This document shows positions 1-8,780 of a stretch of DNA of 64,000 nucleotides, in pieces; positions within the stretch are counted from its first letter, which is position 1; every line of letters starts with the position of its first letter. The position numbers were made by a program, and so were the translations under genes. The notes under the pieces were generated by a model. That model was not told the DNA's origin, searched no databases, and saw only the letters and a program-made list of their open reading frames with translations. The stretch is from Steroidobacteraceae bacterium (GTDB taxonomy: Bacteria; Pseudomonadota; Gammaproteobacteria; Steroidobacterales; Steroidobacteraceae). The stretch is taken from positions 377,001-441,000 of the forward strand of contig JAWLAG010000002.1 in the NCBI GenBank assembly GCA_041395505.1, in the 5' to 3' direction.

Positions 1-1266
1 GATCAGCAGGTCGGCAAGCGCGCCGACCTCGATGACGCCCAGCTTGCCGTAGGGATTGCGCTGGCCCGACCAGTCGAGCAACTCGCCGTTGCTGGCCGTC
101 GCCTGGTGCAGGATTTCGACCGGGGTGAACCAGCGACTGCGCGCCGCGAACTCGTGCGATTGCAATTCGTAGACCGATGCCGCGCCGAAGACATCGGTGC
201 CGAAGGCAATCCTGACCTTGTAGCGCTTTGCGAGCTGCATCATGGTATCGAGCCCGGCACTGACCTGCTGCGACTTGGCGCGCTGGGCAAGCTGCGCGGC
301 GCTCGGCGGCCCGCTACCGCGACGTGGCGGCGCGAAGGCGCCGCTGAACAAATAGGCCTGCGGCGACAGAAACACGCCGCGCTCGGCCAGGAGCCGCATG
401 GTCGGCTCGTCGATGAGATGGCCGTGCTCGATGCAACGCACGCCGGCCTGTACGGCTCGCCTGATGGCGGCCGGCGTGTAGGCATGCACCGCAACATAAG
501 TTCCCCAGTCGCCGGCGGACTGCACGGCCGCCTCGAGTTCGGCGGCGGAGAACTGCACGCTGTCGAGCGGATCGTACTGCGATGAGATACCGCCGCCTGC
601 GGTCAGCTTGATCTGCGTCGCGCCGAGGCGCAGCTGTTCACGCACTGCGGCAGCCACTTGCGCAGGTCCATCGACGATCAGTGAATAGCCGAGCAGCTGC
701 AGCGGATCCGCGGGCCCGCCGAGCGCGACCGCGGGCGTTGCGATGCGTTCGCGCATATCGCCATGGCCGCCGGTCTGGCTGATGATCGCACCCGATGGAA
801 AAATCCTTGGACCCGGAATGAGGCCCTCGTCGATGGCCTGCTTCAGCCCGAAAGACGGTCCACCCATGTCGCGTATGGTGGTGAAGCCGCGCATCAGCAT
901 GCGCCGCAGCTCCTCCGCCGCGCGCAGGGTCACATAGGACGGATCACTGTCGCGCAATTGCGCCCTGGGGATGGGCTGCGCGGGATGCACGTGGGCGTCG
1001 ATCAGCCCGGGCACGAGCACGCGACCGCCGGCATCGATCACCGTGGTCTCACTCCCAGCCGGGAGCGCACCCGCCGGCTGCAGCGCAATGATCTTGCCTG
1101 CGTCGATCAGGAGGTCACGTCCGGTGAGCAGGTTCGGGTTGCTGCCATCGAAAATGCGGGCATTGCGGATGACGAGCGTGGCCTGCGGCGGCGGCAACGG
1201 CGTTGCGGCCTCGCCCGCCAGCGCGGCGAGGCAGGACAGAACGATAGCCAAGCGTGGCATGGTCAT
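1..1266 (-). CDS. Secreted amidohydrolase-family metal-dependent hydrolase, C-terminus beyond window
   Basis: I translated this minus-strand frame directly; it is open from an ATG at 1266 (second in-frame ATG at 1260) to the window edge, so the C-terminus is missing. A short hydrophobic leader (MPRLAIVLSCLAALAGEA) suggests export. Amidohydrolase landmarks follow: VIRNARIFDG near the start, the metal-binding GLIDAHVHP motif at about residue 92, FTTIRDMGG, a glycine-rich ITAGGGISS-like stretch, VAVHAY and CIEHGH (metal His), and FGTDVF (catalytic Asp region). This layout fits the imidazolonepropionase/prolidase-like branch of the superfamily, which hydrolyses cyclic amides or dipeptides; the substrate cannot be assigned. 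The ATG overlaps the stop of the upstream aminopeptidase gene by one base (TAATG), so the two are probably co-translated. Confidence 0.85.
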   Translation of the reverse strand, partial: MTMPRLAIVLSCLAALAGEAATPLPPPQATLVIRNARIFDGSNPNLLTGRDLLIDAGKIIALQPAGALPAGSETTVIDAGGRVLVPGLIDAHVHPAQPIPRAQLRDSDPSYVTLRAAEELRRMLMRGFTTIRDMGGPSFGLKQAIDEGLIPGPRIFPSGAIISQTGGHGDMRERIATPAVALGGPADPLQLLGYSLIVDGPAQVAAAVREQLRLGATQIKLTAGGGISSQYDPLDSVQFSAAELEAAVQSAGDWGTYVAVHAYTPAAIRRAVQAGVRCIEHGHLIDEPTMRLLAERGVFLSPQAYLFSGAFAPPRRGSGPPSAAQLAQRAKSQQVSAGLDTMMQLAKRYKVRIAFGTDVFGAASVYELQSHEFAARSRWFTPVEILHQATASNGELLDWSGQRNPYGKLGVIEVGALADLLI

Positions 1267-2381
1267 TAGGGTTCCCTCGTTGCGGTATGGCCCGGGCCGT
1301 CATCGTCGGTGCCGCCGTCGATCCGGGCACAGAATGACGACCTCGCCGCCTGATCGCGCGCCGCCAGTTTACGGACCGCCTCGTGAAAGCGCCGCAGGTC
1401 ACCGCCCTGCTCGTCCAACAGCCGGCGCAATGCAGGCACACAGTCGGAGTAGGTCGTTACCGCCGCGAGGCGCGCATTGTTGAGGCCACCCTCGAGCCAG
1501 GCTGCGTATGCGCTCTCTTGCTCACCACCGCGACGCAACTCGCCGACCGACACGGCGAGCATCGCAAGACGACCCGCTTTGGCGGTGCGCAGCGTCTCGG
1601 GGGTGCCACCGCCGGCATAGAGCGCGGCGAGATCATCGCGCGCAGCGGCCACCAGTCCTTCGAACCGTCGCTGCAGCACCTGCTCTTCCTGCCAGGCGAT
1701 CACGGCCTGCGGTGGCCTGCGCTGGCCGAGCCAGGCGCTGATGCCGGCCTGTTCCACGACCGACGCATAGGCCTCGTTGAACGCGGTGTCACCGGCGACG
1801 TAGACGACCTGGTGCGCGAGTTCATGAAACATGATGCCGATCACGGTGGCGTCGGAATAACGCAGCATGCTGCTCGGCACGGGGTCGGCGAACCGCCCGA
1901 GCGTCGAATAGGCCGCAACGCCGCCGACGGCAACATCATCACCCCGGCGCGACAATCGCGCGGCCATCCGCCGCGCCGCGGACTCGCGGAAATAGCCACG
2001 ATAGGCAAGGCAACCGACGATGGGGAAACACCAGCGCCGCGGTTCGAGCGCGAATTCCCCGGTCGCGACGACATTCCACACGACATAGGGACGGCCGATG
2101 TCGGCATAGCTGCGATAGCTCGCATTGTCGGGCAGTGCCAGTTCCGTGACCGCGAACTCCCGTGCCTCGCGCAGCAACGCGAGACGCTCGCGCAATGCCT
2201 TCGGGCGCCGGTCATCGGCGATGACTGCGCCGATCGGCTCGCGCGCACGCTGCAGCTGCCACTGGCCGCGCGCCGCCTGGGCGTAGTAACCAAGCGCACA
2301 GCCGCCGAGCTGGGTCGAGGCAACCCCGGTCGTTGCGAGCAACAAGGCGAATCGTAGCTGGCGGCTGCGCTCAGGTAACAT
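1266..2381 (-). CDS. Predicted lipoprotein aminopeptidase (zinc metallopeptidase, COG4324-like)
   Basis: 371 residues. The N-terminus has a hydrophobic segment ending in a lipobox (LGGC at about residues 26-29), so the protein is probably a lipoprotein. It carries the gluzincin motif HELAH within MFHELAHQVVYVAGD, followed by NEAYASVVEQ, whose Glu would be the third zinc ligand. This pair and the overall length match the poorly characterised proteobacterial family annotated as predicted aminopeptidase. It ends TAA overlapping the ATG of the downstream amidohydrolase, suggesting a two-gene unit for peptide or amide turnover in the periplasm. The start lies only 7 bp from the divergent cca start, so its promoter must lie inside cca. 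Confidence 0.85.
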   Translation of the reverse strand: MLPERSRQLRFALLLATTGVASTQLGGCALGYYAQAARGQWQLQRAREPIGAVIADDRRPKALRERLALLREAREFAVTELALPDNASYRSYADIGRPYVVWNVVATGEFALEPRRWCFPIVGCLAYRGYFRESAARRMAARLSRRGDDVAVGGVAAYSTLGRFADPVPSSMLRYSDATVIGIMFHELAHQVVYVAGDTAFNEAYASVVEQAGISAWLGQRRPPQAVIAWQEEQVLQRRFEGLVAAARDDLAALYAGGGTPETLRTAKAGRLAMLAVSVGELRRGGEQESAYAAWLEGGLNNARLAAVTTYSDCVPALRRLLDEQGGDLRRFHEAVRKLAARDQAARSSFCARIDGGTDDDGPGHTATREP

Positions 2382-2388
2382 CGGCAGC

Positions 2389-3621
2389 GTGAAAGTCTAC
2401 CTTGTCGGCGGCGCAGTTCGCGATCAGCTGCTCGGTCGTGCGGTGAAAGAGCGCGACTGGGTCGTGGTCGGCGCGACACCGCAGCAGATGCTGGCACAGG
2501 GCTATCGCGCAGTCGGCAAGGATTTCCCGGTCTTCCTCCACCCCGACAGCCACGAGGAATACGCGCTCGCGCGAACCGAGCGCAAGGTCGGGCCGGGCTA
2601 CCACGGCTTCGAGACGCACCACGGGAGCGATGTCACACTCGAGGAAGATCTGCGCCGCCGTGATCTGACCATCAACGCCATGGCACGCGATGACGACGGC
2701 AGCTTGCTCGATCCCTACGGTGGCGAACGCGACCTCGGCGCGCGCATCCTGCGCCATGTATCACCCGCCTTCGCCGAAGACCCGTTGCGGATCCTGCGGG
2801 TCGCGCGCTTCGCGGCGCGCTACGCCGCGCTCGGATTCACCGTGGCACCGCAAACAATGGCGCTCATGCGCGCCATGGTGGACTCGGGTGAAGCCGGCGC
2901 GCTCGTTGCCGAGCGGGTCTGGCAGGAAACCCGGCGCGCATTGGGCGAGCCGCAGCCGCAGCGCTACTTCGAGGTGCTCGCCGAGTGCGGCGCGCTGGCC
3001 GTGGTCTTTCCAGAGCTGCAGGCCCTGCGCGGCGTGCCGCAACCCGAGCGCTGGCACCCTGAGATCGACAGCTTCGTGCACGTCATGCTCTGTCTCGAAG
3101 TGGCGGCCCGCGAGCAGGCCGACGTTGCGGTCCGCTTCGCCTTGCTCGCCCATGATCTGGGCAAGGGCCTGACACCGCGCAACGAGTGGCCAAGCCATCG
3201 CGGGCATGAACTGAGCAGTGCGCGGCTTGCCGCCGCGCTCGCTGACCGTCTGCATGCGCCCCGGGAGTTCCGTGATCTCGCCGTGCTGGCCGCGACGCAT
3301 CACACCCGGGTGCATCGCGCGTTCGAGCTTCGCCCCGCAACCGTGCTGCGATTGTTCGAGCAGGCCGACGCCCTGCGTCGACCGGAAAGGTTCAACGCGC
3401 TGCTCGCGTGCTGCGAATACGATGCCCGCGGACGCACGGGGCGGGAGCAACAGCCCTACCCGCAGGCGAATTGGCTTGCCGCGCTCCGGGATGCCGTTGC
3501 AGGGGTTGCACCCGGCCCGGCGCAAATCGCCGAACTGTCGGGCGAAGCGATGCGCCAGTGGCTGCACGAACGCCGACTCGCCTGTCTCGCCGAGCGCATG
3601 GCCGACAGACGGCCGCATTGA
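2389..3621 (+). CDS. cca: Multifunctional CCA protein (CCA-adding enzyme with HD domain)
   Basis: 410 residues, GTG start. It adds or repairs the 3'-CCA end of tRNAs using CTP and ATP. The N-terminus shows the class II nucleotidyltransferase signature YLVGGAVRDQLLG and the DW motif, then LARTERK and EEDLRRRDLTINAMA (template/neck motifs). The C-terminal half contains an HD phosphohydrolase domain (LLAHDLGKG with HRGHE), as in the E. coli-type enzyme that also has 2'-nucleotidase, phosphodiesterase and phosphatase activities. Length is normal for that class (about 410). The start is fixed by the immediate MKVYLVGGAVRD sequence. It is divergent from the aminopeptidase gene. Confidence 0.96.
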   Translation: MKVYLVGGAVRDQLLGRAVKERDWVVVGATPQQMLAQGYRAVGKDFPVFLHPDSHEEYALARTERKVGPGYHGFETHHGSDVTLEEDLRRRDLTINAMARDDDGSLLDPYGGERDLGARILRHVSPAFAEDPLRILRVARFAARYAALGFTVAPQTMALMRAMVDSGEAGALVAERVWQETRRALGEPQPQRYFEVLAECGALAVVFPELQALRGVPQPERWHPEIDSFVHVMLCLEVAAREQADVAVRFALLAHDLGKGLTPRNEWPSHRGHELSSARLAAALADRLHAPREFRDLAVLAATHHTRVHRAFELRPATVLRLFEQADALRRPERFNALLACCEYDARGRTGREQQPYPQANWLAALRDAVAGVAPGPAQIAELSGEAMRQWLHERRLACLAERMADRRPH

Positions 3622-3713
3622 CGCGACAGGCGGTTGCCGCGCCGACGAATGGGCCTTGACGCCGGACGGCTGACCTGCCACGGATCGCGCCACGGTGGTA
3701 ATCTTTAGCCACT

Positions 3714-3959
3714 ATGGGCACAAGTCATGGCCGACCGGACGACGACGTCCCGTTCACATTCGCACCGGAACCGGACGGCAAGGCGCCGACGCGTGCGCGT
3801 CGTGACAACCCGCGCGGCGCAGAAGCGCAGTGGAACAATCAGTTCACGACCACGGTCCCCGCCCTGCGTGATGCCGACCTCAAGCTCGTCAACGCCTGGC
3901 GCGACAGCGACGAACAGGGCGGCGACCCATACAACACCGCGGGCCGCAAGCTCAAATAG
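3714..3959 (+). CDS. Small hypothetical protein (81 aa)
   Basis: An 81-residue protein I do not recognise. It is hydrophilic, without signal peptide or membrane segment: the first half is Asp/Arg/Pro-rich (DDDVPFTFAPEPDGK, RARRDNPRG) and the second half looks like a short amphipathic helix (PALRDADLKLVNAWRDSDE). ATG start; no strong Shine-Dalgarno is visible just upstream. It lies alone between cca and the convergent uppP gene, 18 bp from the uppP stop. Codon use matches its neighbours, which supports coding; function unknown. Confidence 0.55.
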   Translation: MGTSHGRPDDDVPFTFAPEPDGKAPTRARRDNPRGAEAQWNNQFTTTVPALRDADLKLVNAWRDSDEQGGDPYNTAGRKLK

Positions 3960-3977
3960 GCAGGCATCCGCGGCGGT

Positions 3978-4781
3978 TCATGCGCCGCCGAACACCACGA
4001 CGATCACGACCGCCAGTACCAGCCGGTAGATGGCAAACGGCGCAAGTCCGACACTGCGTAGCACGCGCAGCAGCAGATGAATGCAAAGATAGCCGGTGAG
4101 CGCCGAGAGCAGCACGCCACCCAGGATCTTGCTCCACTCGAGGTCCATGCCGACCCGCGCCAGGTGCAAGCCTTCCCAGGCACCCGCGGCGCCGATGCCG
4201 GGCACCGCCAACAGGAATGAGAATCGCGCCGCGGCTTCGCGCGTCAGGCCGAGCGCGAGGCCGGCCGTCATGGTGACACCCGAGCGCGAAGTGCCGGGCA
4301 TGAGCGCGAGCGCCTGCGCACAGCCGATCAGCATGGCATCGCCGAAACGCAGGCCGTGCACTTCGCGGTTGCGCCGCCCATAGGCGTCGGCGAGCCACAT
4401 GAGCAATCCGAAGAACGCGAGCGTCGCTGCCACGAACAGGGGCTCGCGCAGCCGTGCTTCGATGAAATCCCCCGCGAGTACGCCGACCAGGCCCACCGGG
4501 ATGGTCGCGAAACCGAGGTAGAGGCCGAGCATCGCGCCGTTGTTGAGGCGACGTTCGCGGGCTGCGCGCAGGAGGCCACCCAGGATGGCGCCGATATCGG
4601 CCCGAAAATAGACCAGCACGGCGAGCAGGGTGCCGACATGAATCGCAACGTCGAAGGCGAGTCCCTGGTCGGGCCAGCCGAGAAAATGCGGCACCAGCAC
4701 CAGGTGACCGGAGCTTGAAATCGGCAGGAACTCGCTGAGCCCCTGGATGATTGCCAGCACCGCGACCTGTATCCACTCCAT
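3978..4781 (-). CDS. uppP: Undecaprenyl-diphosphatase UppP (BacA)
   Basis: 267 residues, polytopic inner-membrane protein. It dephosphorylates undecaprenyl pyrophosphate to recycle the lipid carrier for peptidoglycan and other envelope polymers. The N-terminus MEWIQVAVLAIIQGLSEFLP followed by ISSSGHLVL is the family signature with the catalytic Glu; the second signature is PGTSRSGVTM. Several hydrophobic helices follow, ending AVVIVVVFGGA. I chose the ATG at 4781, preceded by AGGCGG about 7 nt upstream, instead of a longer reading to 4868 that would add an unconserved 29-residue N-terminus overlapping the next gene's end. Confidence 0.96.
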   Translation of the reverse strand: MEWIQVAVLAIIQGLSEFLPISSSGHLVLVPHFLGWPDQGLAFDVAIHVGTLLAVLVYFRADIGAILGGLLRAARERRLNNGAMLGLYLGFATIPVGLVGVLAGDFIEARLREPLFVAATLAFFGLLMWLADAYGRRNREVHGLRFGDAMLIGCAQALALMPGTSRSGVTMTAGLALGLTREAAARFSFLLAVPGIGAAGAWEGLHLARVGMDLEWSKILGGVLLSALTGYLCIHLLLRVLRSVGLAPFAIYRLVLAVVIVVVFGGA

Positions 4782-4803
4782 GCAATCCGCCTTTCGTTCC
4801 CGG

Positions 4804-5997
4804 TCAGAGACTGTAACGCAAGTCCTGCAGCGCGAAGCCACTGCAGCTTGGCACGGGGCCGCGGCCAAGTTGCATCACCTTGAATGCTTCACCCATTTCC
4901 CCGGGCAGCAGCAGCGTTTTCATCTGGCTCGCAAGCCGCAGTCGCCCCGCTTCATCGTCCTGCTGCGCGAGCAGCCGCGGCCATTCTGACTGACCGAGGG
5001 CGGCGAGGAACGCCGCCTGGGTCACGAATCCATCCACCCGCAGACCCGCCGCCGCAGCGGCCGTCGCCACCGCGGAAAAGTCCACCCAGGCGGTGATGTC
5101 CTGTAAACCAGGGTGAAGGAGCGGATCGTCATGCGCGCGATGGCGGAAGTGACAGCGCAGCGTGCCATCGCTGCGATCCGGGTGATAGTAGCTGCCCGCT
5201 GGAAAGCCATAGTCGATGAGGAGGACGCTGCCGGCCGCGATCATGCTCGCGAGGCTTGCGATCCAGGGTGGAAGTTCCAGGCAGATCTCGCTCCGGTAGC
5301 CGGCCGGCAACGCATGCGGCAATCGGCCGCGCAATTCGGCGACCGCAGCGGCCAGCGCGTCGCGGGCGGGGCGCGGCACGAGTCGCCAGCGTCCCTCGCG
5401 AACGCCGATTCCGATCTCGTCCACGCCGCCGTCGCCGCGAATTTCGAAGCGCTCGACCGGCAGTGCGTCGGCGACTTCGTTGGCGATCAACGCGCCGCTG
5501 AACGGCGCGGCGGGCAGTCGGGTCAGCCACTCGATGCGCGCGGCCAGTTCAACCGGCAGGCGCGCGAGTCGCTCGCGCTGGCGCGAGGCGAGATCCGCGC
5601 TCGGTTCGAGGATCAGATAGCGGTTCGGCAGATGCCCGCGCTCGCGCAGCGAGCACAACAGCCCGTCGGCGAGCGCACCAGTGCCGGCACCGAGTTCGAG
5701 GATCGTGCCGCCGCGGACTTCGGGCAATTGCGCGCAATGCCGGGCGAGGGCGAGCGCGAACAGGGGCGAGATCTCCGGCGCCGTGACGAAATCTCCGGCG
5801 GCGCCGAACTTGGTTGCACCGGCACTGTAGTAGCCGAGGCCTGGTGCGTAGAGGACGAGGCGCATGTAGTCGGCAAAACCAAGCCAACCGCCGGCGCGCG
5901 CGAGCTCGTCATCCACCCGCTCGCGCACGGCCGCGAGCTGCGCGCGTTCGGCATCGGCGAATACGGTCGTCTTGGTCCCGCTCACGCGTGGCATCAT
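4804..5997 (-). CDS. SAM-dependent methyltransferase, MidA/NDUFAF7 family (COG1565)
   Basis: 397 residues. It shows the conserved features of the MidA/NDUFAF7 family: FADYMRLVLYAPGLGYYSAG near residues 40-60, GDFVTAPEISPLFA, the SAM-binding motif I glycine loop LELGAGTGALADGLL, DYGFPAGSYYHPDR, and the C-terminal LLLPGEMGEAFKVMQLGR. The mitochondrial relative methylates an arginine of a complex I subunit; bacterial substrates are uncertain. The first two codons are both ATG (5997 or 5994). It is head-to-head with the pteridine reductase gene, with about 9 bp between start codons. Confidence 0.9.
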   Translation of the reverse strand: MMPRVSGTKTTVFADAERAQLAAVRERVDDELARAGGWLGFADYMRLVLYAPGLGYYSAGATKFGAAGDFVTAPEISPLFALALARHCAQLPEVRGGTILELGAGTGALADGLLCSLRERGHLPNRYLILEPSADLASRQRERLARLPVELAARIEWLTRLPAAPFSGALIANEVADALPVERFEIRGDGGVDEIGIGVREGRWRLVPRPARDALAAAVAELRGRLPHALPAGYRSEICLELPPWIASLASMIAAGSVLLIDYGFPAGSYYHPDRSDGTLRCHFRHRAHDDPLLHPGLQDITAWVDFSAVATAAAAAGLRVDGFVTQAAFLAALGQSEWPRLLAQQDDEAGRLRLASQMKTLLLPGEMGEAFKVMQLGRGPVPSCSGFALQDLRYSL

Positions 5998-6006
5998 AAT
6001 CGCTGC

Positions 6007-6765
6007 ATGGCGAAAAACTCAGCACCGCTCGCGGGCCGCACCGCGCTGATCACGGGCGCAGCGCATCGCCTCGGCGCAGCGATGGCCCGCAAGCTCCATG
6101 GCGCGGGCGCGCGCGTGGTGATCCACTATCGCAGCGGCGCAGAGCAGGCGCAGCAGCTGGCGGAAGCGCTGCAGCGCGATCGCGCCGGTTCGGTCGCGCT
6201 GGTGCAGGCGGACCTGCTCGATCTGGAACTGCTGCCGCAGATCATTGCGACAGCCGCAGCGCCCGACGACAAGCTCGACATTCTCGTCAACAACGCCTCG
6301 ACCTTCTATCCGACGCCTTTCGGCAGCATCGATGAGCAACAGTTCGCGGACCTGGTGGGCACCAACCTGCGCGCGCCCCTGTTCCTGTCGCAGGCGGCGG
6401 CACCGCTGCTGCGCGCGAGCAAGGGATTGATACTCAATATCGTCGACATTCACGGCATGCGCCCATTGCGCAACTATCCGGTCTACAGCATCGCCAAAGC
6501 CGGGCTGATCGCACTGACGCGTTCACTGGCCCGCGAACTCGGTCCCGAGATCCGTGTCAACGCCATAGCTCCTGGGCCGGTGTTGTGGCCCGAGGACGAC
6601 GGGCCCGATGAAAGCGAACGCGAAAGCATCATCCAGCGCACCGCGTTGAAGCGCGCGGGCGATCCCGACGATATTGCCAAAGCTTGCCTTTACTTCGCGA
6701 CGTCCGCCGACTATGTCACCGGCCAGGTGCTCGCGGTCGATGGCGGCCGCAGCGTCGGCTGGTAA
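6007..6765 (+). CDS. Pteridine reductase (short-chain dehydrogenase/reductase, FolM-like)
   Basis: 252 residues, SDR fold. The nucleotide-binding motif reads TGAAHRLG instead of TGxxxGxG; the Arg there is typical of NADPH-dependent pteridine reductases. Further marks are DILVNNAS, YPVYSIAKAGLIALTRSLA (catalytic Tyr and Lys, YxxxK) and VNAIAPGPVLWP. It would reduce dihydrofolate, dihydrobiopterin or related pterins. The context supports this: folK and folB lie next to it in the opposite orientation. The ATG at 6007 is chosen because the Rossmann fold begins 13 residues later; an upstream open frame is a shadow of the divergent methyltransferase gene. Confidence 0.92.
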   Translation: MAKNSAPLAGRTALITGAAHRLGAAMARKLHGAGARVVIHYRSGAEQAQQLAEALQRDRAGSVALVQADLLDLELLPQIIATAAAPDDKLDILVNNASTFYPTPFGSIDEQQFADLVGTNLRAPLFLSQAAAPLLRASKGLILNIVDIHGMRPLRNYPVYSIAKAGLIALTRSLARELGPEIRVNAIAPGPVLWPEDDGPDESERESIIQRTALKRAGDPDDIAKACLYFATSADYVTGQVLAVDGGRSVGW

Positions 6766-6770
6766 CGCGC

Positions 6771-7268
6771 TCAGTCGCGCGCCAGATCGAGATCGATGGG
6801 CGTGAGCGGATGGCTTGCCGCGTCGAACTCGCGCCACAGCTCGCCAACGCTGCGCCTTGTCGTCGGATGCACGACGTCGGGCGCGATTTCCGCCATTGGC
6901 CCCAGCATGTAGCTGCGGCGCAGCAGATCGGGACGCGGCAGTCGCGGCGAGCCGCGCAGGTTGATCTCATCGCCATAGAGCAGAATGTCGAGGTCCATGC
7001 TGCGCGGCTCCCACTTCGGCGCGAGGCGCGCGCGGCCGCAGGCGGCTTCTATCTTCTGCAAGGCCGCGACGACGTCCGCAAGTGGTTCCGAGGTCGTGAA
7101 TCCGGCGACGAAGTTGATGAAATCCGCGCCGTCGAACCCGGCTGGCGCATTCTGGTAGGCATGCGAGAAACGGATGTCGGCGAATCGCTGGCGCAACAAC
7201 GCTGCCGCGCGCTTGACGTTGCGCGGCGCATCGACGTTGCTGCCGCCGGCGACATAGACGGCAACCAA
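6771..7268 (-). CDS. folK: 2-amino-4-hydroxy-6-hydroxymethyldihydropteridine pyrophosphokinase (HPPK)
   Basis: 165 residues. It transfers pyrophosphate from ATP to 6-hydroxymethyl-7,8-dihydropterin in folate synthesis. Family motifs visible: VAVYVAGGSN at the N-terminus (usually YxxLGSN), YQNAPAGFDGADFINFVA, and the signature KWEPRSMDLDILLYGD followed by LPRPDLLRRSYMLGPMAEIAPD. The start codon is TTG at 7268; no ATG or GTG fits the conserved N-terminus. It lies 2 bp downstream of folB, so the two are translationally linked. Confidence 0.95.
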   Translation of the reverse strand: MVAVYVAGGSNVDAPRNVKRAAALLRQRFADIRFSHAYQNAPAGFDGADFINFVAGFTTSEPLADVVAALQKIEAACGRARLAPKWEPRSMDLDILLYGDEINLRGSPRLPRPDLLRRSYMLGPMAEIAPDVVHPTTRRSVGELWREFDAASHPLTPIDLDLARD

Positions 7269-7270
7269 GT

Positions 7271-7642
7271 TCAGCCCGCCCGGCGCAGGATCGACACGCC
7301 GACATCGCGCGAACCGCGGATGGCGCCCGGCTTGTTGATCGACAGGCGCACCCAGGCGAGGGCGAATTCCTCGAGGAGCAGCGCCGCCAGCCGCTCGGCC
7401 AGCGTTTCCACGAGATGAAACTGCGACTCTTCGACGAAGGCGATGATGCGTTTCGCCACGCGCTTGTAGTCGAGCGTGTCATCGACGCTATCGCGCGCAG
7501 CCGCACGGCGACAGTCGGCCGGCATCTCGAGGTCGATCACGACGCGCTGGCGCACGCGCCGTTCCCAATCGATGAAACCGATGATGCATTCGGTGGTAAG
7601 GCCGCGCAGGAATATCACATCGGCACCGTCGTCGAAATTCAT
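7271..7642 (-). CDS. folB: Dihydroneopterin aldolase
   Basis: 123 residues, beginning MNFDDGADVIFLRGLTTEC. It converts 7,8-dihydroneopterin to 6-hydroxymethyldihydropterin plus glycolaldehyde, or epimerises it, the step before FolK. Visible motifs: GLTTECIIGFIDWERRVRQ with the conserved GxxxxE..R pattern, VDDTLDYKRVAKRI, HLVETLAERLAALLL (catalytic Glu) and a terminal INKPGAI (conserved Lys-Pro). The start overlaps the tsaD stop in an ATGA arrangement, so tsaD, folB and folK form one operon. Confidence 0.94.
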   Translation of the reverse strand: MNFDDGADVIFLRGLTTECIIGFIDWERRVRQRVVIDLEMPADCRRAAARDSVDDTLDYKRVAKRIIAFVEESQFHLVETLAERLAALLLEEFALAWVRLSINKPGAIRGSRDVGVSILRRAG

Positions 7643-8682
7643 CGGGTATTGAGCTCCTCGAGCGGCCAGCGCGGCCGCGCCACGATCGCCAGATCGGAAC
7701 ACAGCCCCTCGCCGCTGGTCAATCGCAGGAGCCCGGTGAGCGCGATCATCGCGGCATTGTCGGTGCAAAATTCCAGCGATGGGAAATAACAGCTCGCGCC
7801 CATCGCCGCGAGCTCCGTCGCGAGCACGCTGCGCAGCTCGGCATTGGCGCTGACGCCGCCAGAGACGACCAGACAGGACAGTCCGGTCAGCTCGAGTGCG
7901 CGCTTCGACTTGCCGACCAGCACCTCGACGATGGCATCCTGAACAGCGCGCGCGATATCGGCGCGACGCTCATCGCCGAGCTCGGGCTCATTGAGAATCG
8001 CCTGGCGAACGGCAGTCTTGAGGCCGGCGAAACTGAATTCGAGATTATCCTGATGCAGCATCGGGCGCGGCAGGACGCAGGCGCCGGCGCGACCCCGCTC
8101 GGCAAGCGCCGCAAGCTGTGGCCCGCCCGGGTAGGACAGCCCTAAGAGCTTGGCGCATTTGTCGAAAGCCTCGCCCGCCGCATCGTCGCGGCTCGCGCCG
8201 AGCAGCTGGTAATGGCCGCGGGCCGCGACCTCGATGAGCAGGGTATGACCGCCCGAGACGAGCAGCGCCACATGCGGATAAGGCGGTGGCTCGCGCGTGA
8301 GCTCGCTCGCGAGCAAATGCCCTTCCAGATGATGAATGCGCAGCGCCGGAATCCCCAGGGCGAAGGCGAGCGCCTCGCCAAGCGCCGCACCCGTGAGCAG
8401 CGCGCCGACCAGCCCCGGTCCGGCCGTGTAGGCCACGGCATCGAGCTCGCCCCGCGCGAGCCCAAGGTCGGCGAGCAATTGTTCGATCATCGGCAGCAGG
8501 CGGCGGATGTGGTCCCGCGACGCGAGCTCAGGCACCACGCCGCCGTGGGCGCGATGCAGCTCGATCTGGCTGAAGACACGATGGCCCAGCAGGCCGCGCT
8601 CGCTGTCCATCACCGCCACCGCCGACTCGTCACAGGAACTTTCGATGCCGAGGACCAGGCGCGGTTTCTCACCGCTAGTCAT
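7639..8682 (-). CDS. tsaD: tRNA N6-adenosine threonylcarbamoyltransferase TsaD
   Basis: 347 residues. With TsaB and TsaE it transfers threonylcarbamoyl from the TC-AMP made by TsaC to A37 of ANN-decoding tRNAs. ASKHA-fold marks: VLGIESSCDESAVAV at the N-terminus, the metal-binding HRAHGGVVPELASRDH, AYTAGPGLVGALLTG, HHLEGHL (metal ligands), LLVSGGHT and VSGGVSANAELR. Length is typical (about 340). It is divergent from rpsU, the classical gammaproteobacterial arrangement, and begins the tsaD-folB-folK operon. Confidence 0.97.
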   Translation of the reverse strand: MTSGEKPRLVLGIESSCDESAVAVMDSERGLLGHRVFSQIELHRAHGGVVPELASRDHIRRLLPMIEQLLADLGLARGELDAVAYTAGPGLVGALLTGAALGEALAFALGIPALRIHHLEGHLLASELTREPPPYPHVALLVSGGHTLLIEVAARGHYQLLGASRDDAAGEAFDKCAKLLGLSYPGGPQLAALAERGRAGACVLPRPMLHQDNLEFSFAGLKTAVRQAILNEPELGDERRADIARAVQDAIVEVLVGKSKRALELTGLSCLVVSGGVSANAELRSVLATELAAMGASCYFPSLEFCTDNAAMIALTGLLRLTSGEGLCSDLAIVARPRWPLEELNTR

Positions 8683-8688
8683 CGCTTT

Positions 8689-8717
8689 TTGCCTTTTGTC
8701 TGGCGGGTCATTAGAAT
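8689..8717 (+). promoter_or_regulatory. Candidate sigma-70 promoter for rpsU-yqeY-dnaG
   Basis: Seen by eye in the 98-bp tsaD/rpsU divergent gap: TTGCCT (8689-8694), a 17-bp spacer, then TAGAAT (8712-8717). This matches the -35 consensus at 4 of 6 and the -10 at 5 of 6 positions. It would start transcription about 60 bp before the rpsU ATG. Prediction only. Confidence 0.5.
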
Positions 8718-8780
8718 GCCCGCCTTTGTTCCGTCGGGCAGTCCGGATAAATTCATTAAAATCAAGAGGTTGGTGTTTCG

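Noticed and set aside
5113..6765. 550-codon frame that includes the pteridine reductase
   Set aside because: The first 298 codons are antisense to the methyltransferase gene and lack conserved sequence; the real start is the ATG at 6007.
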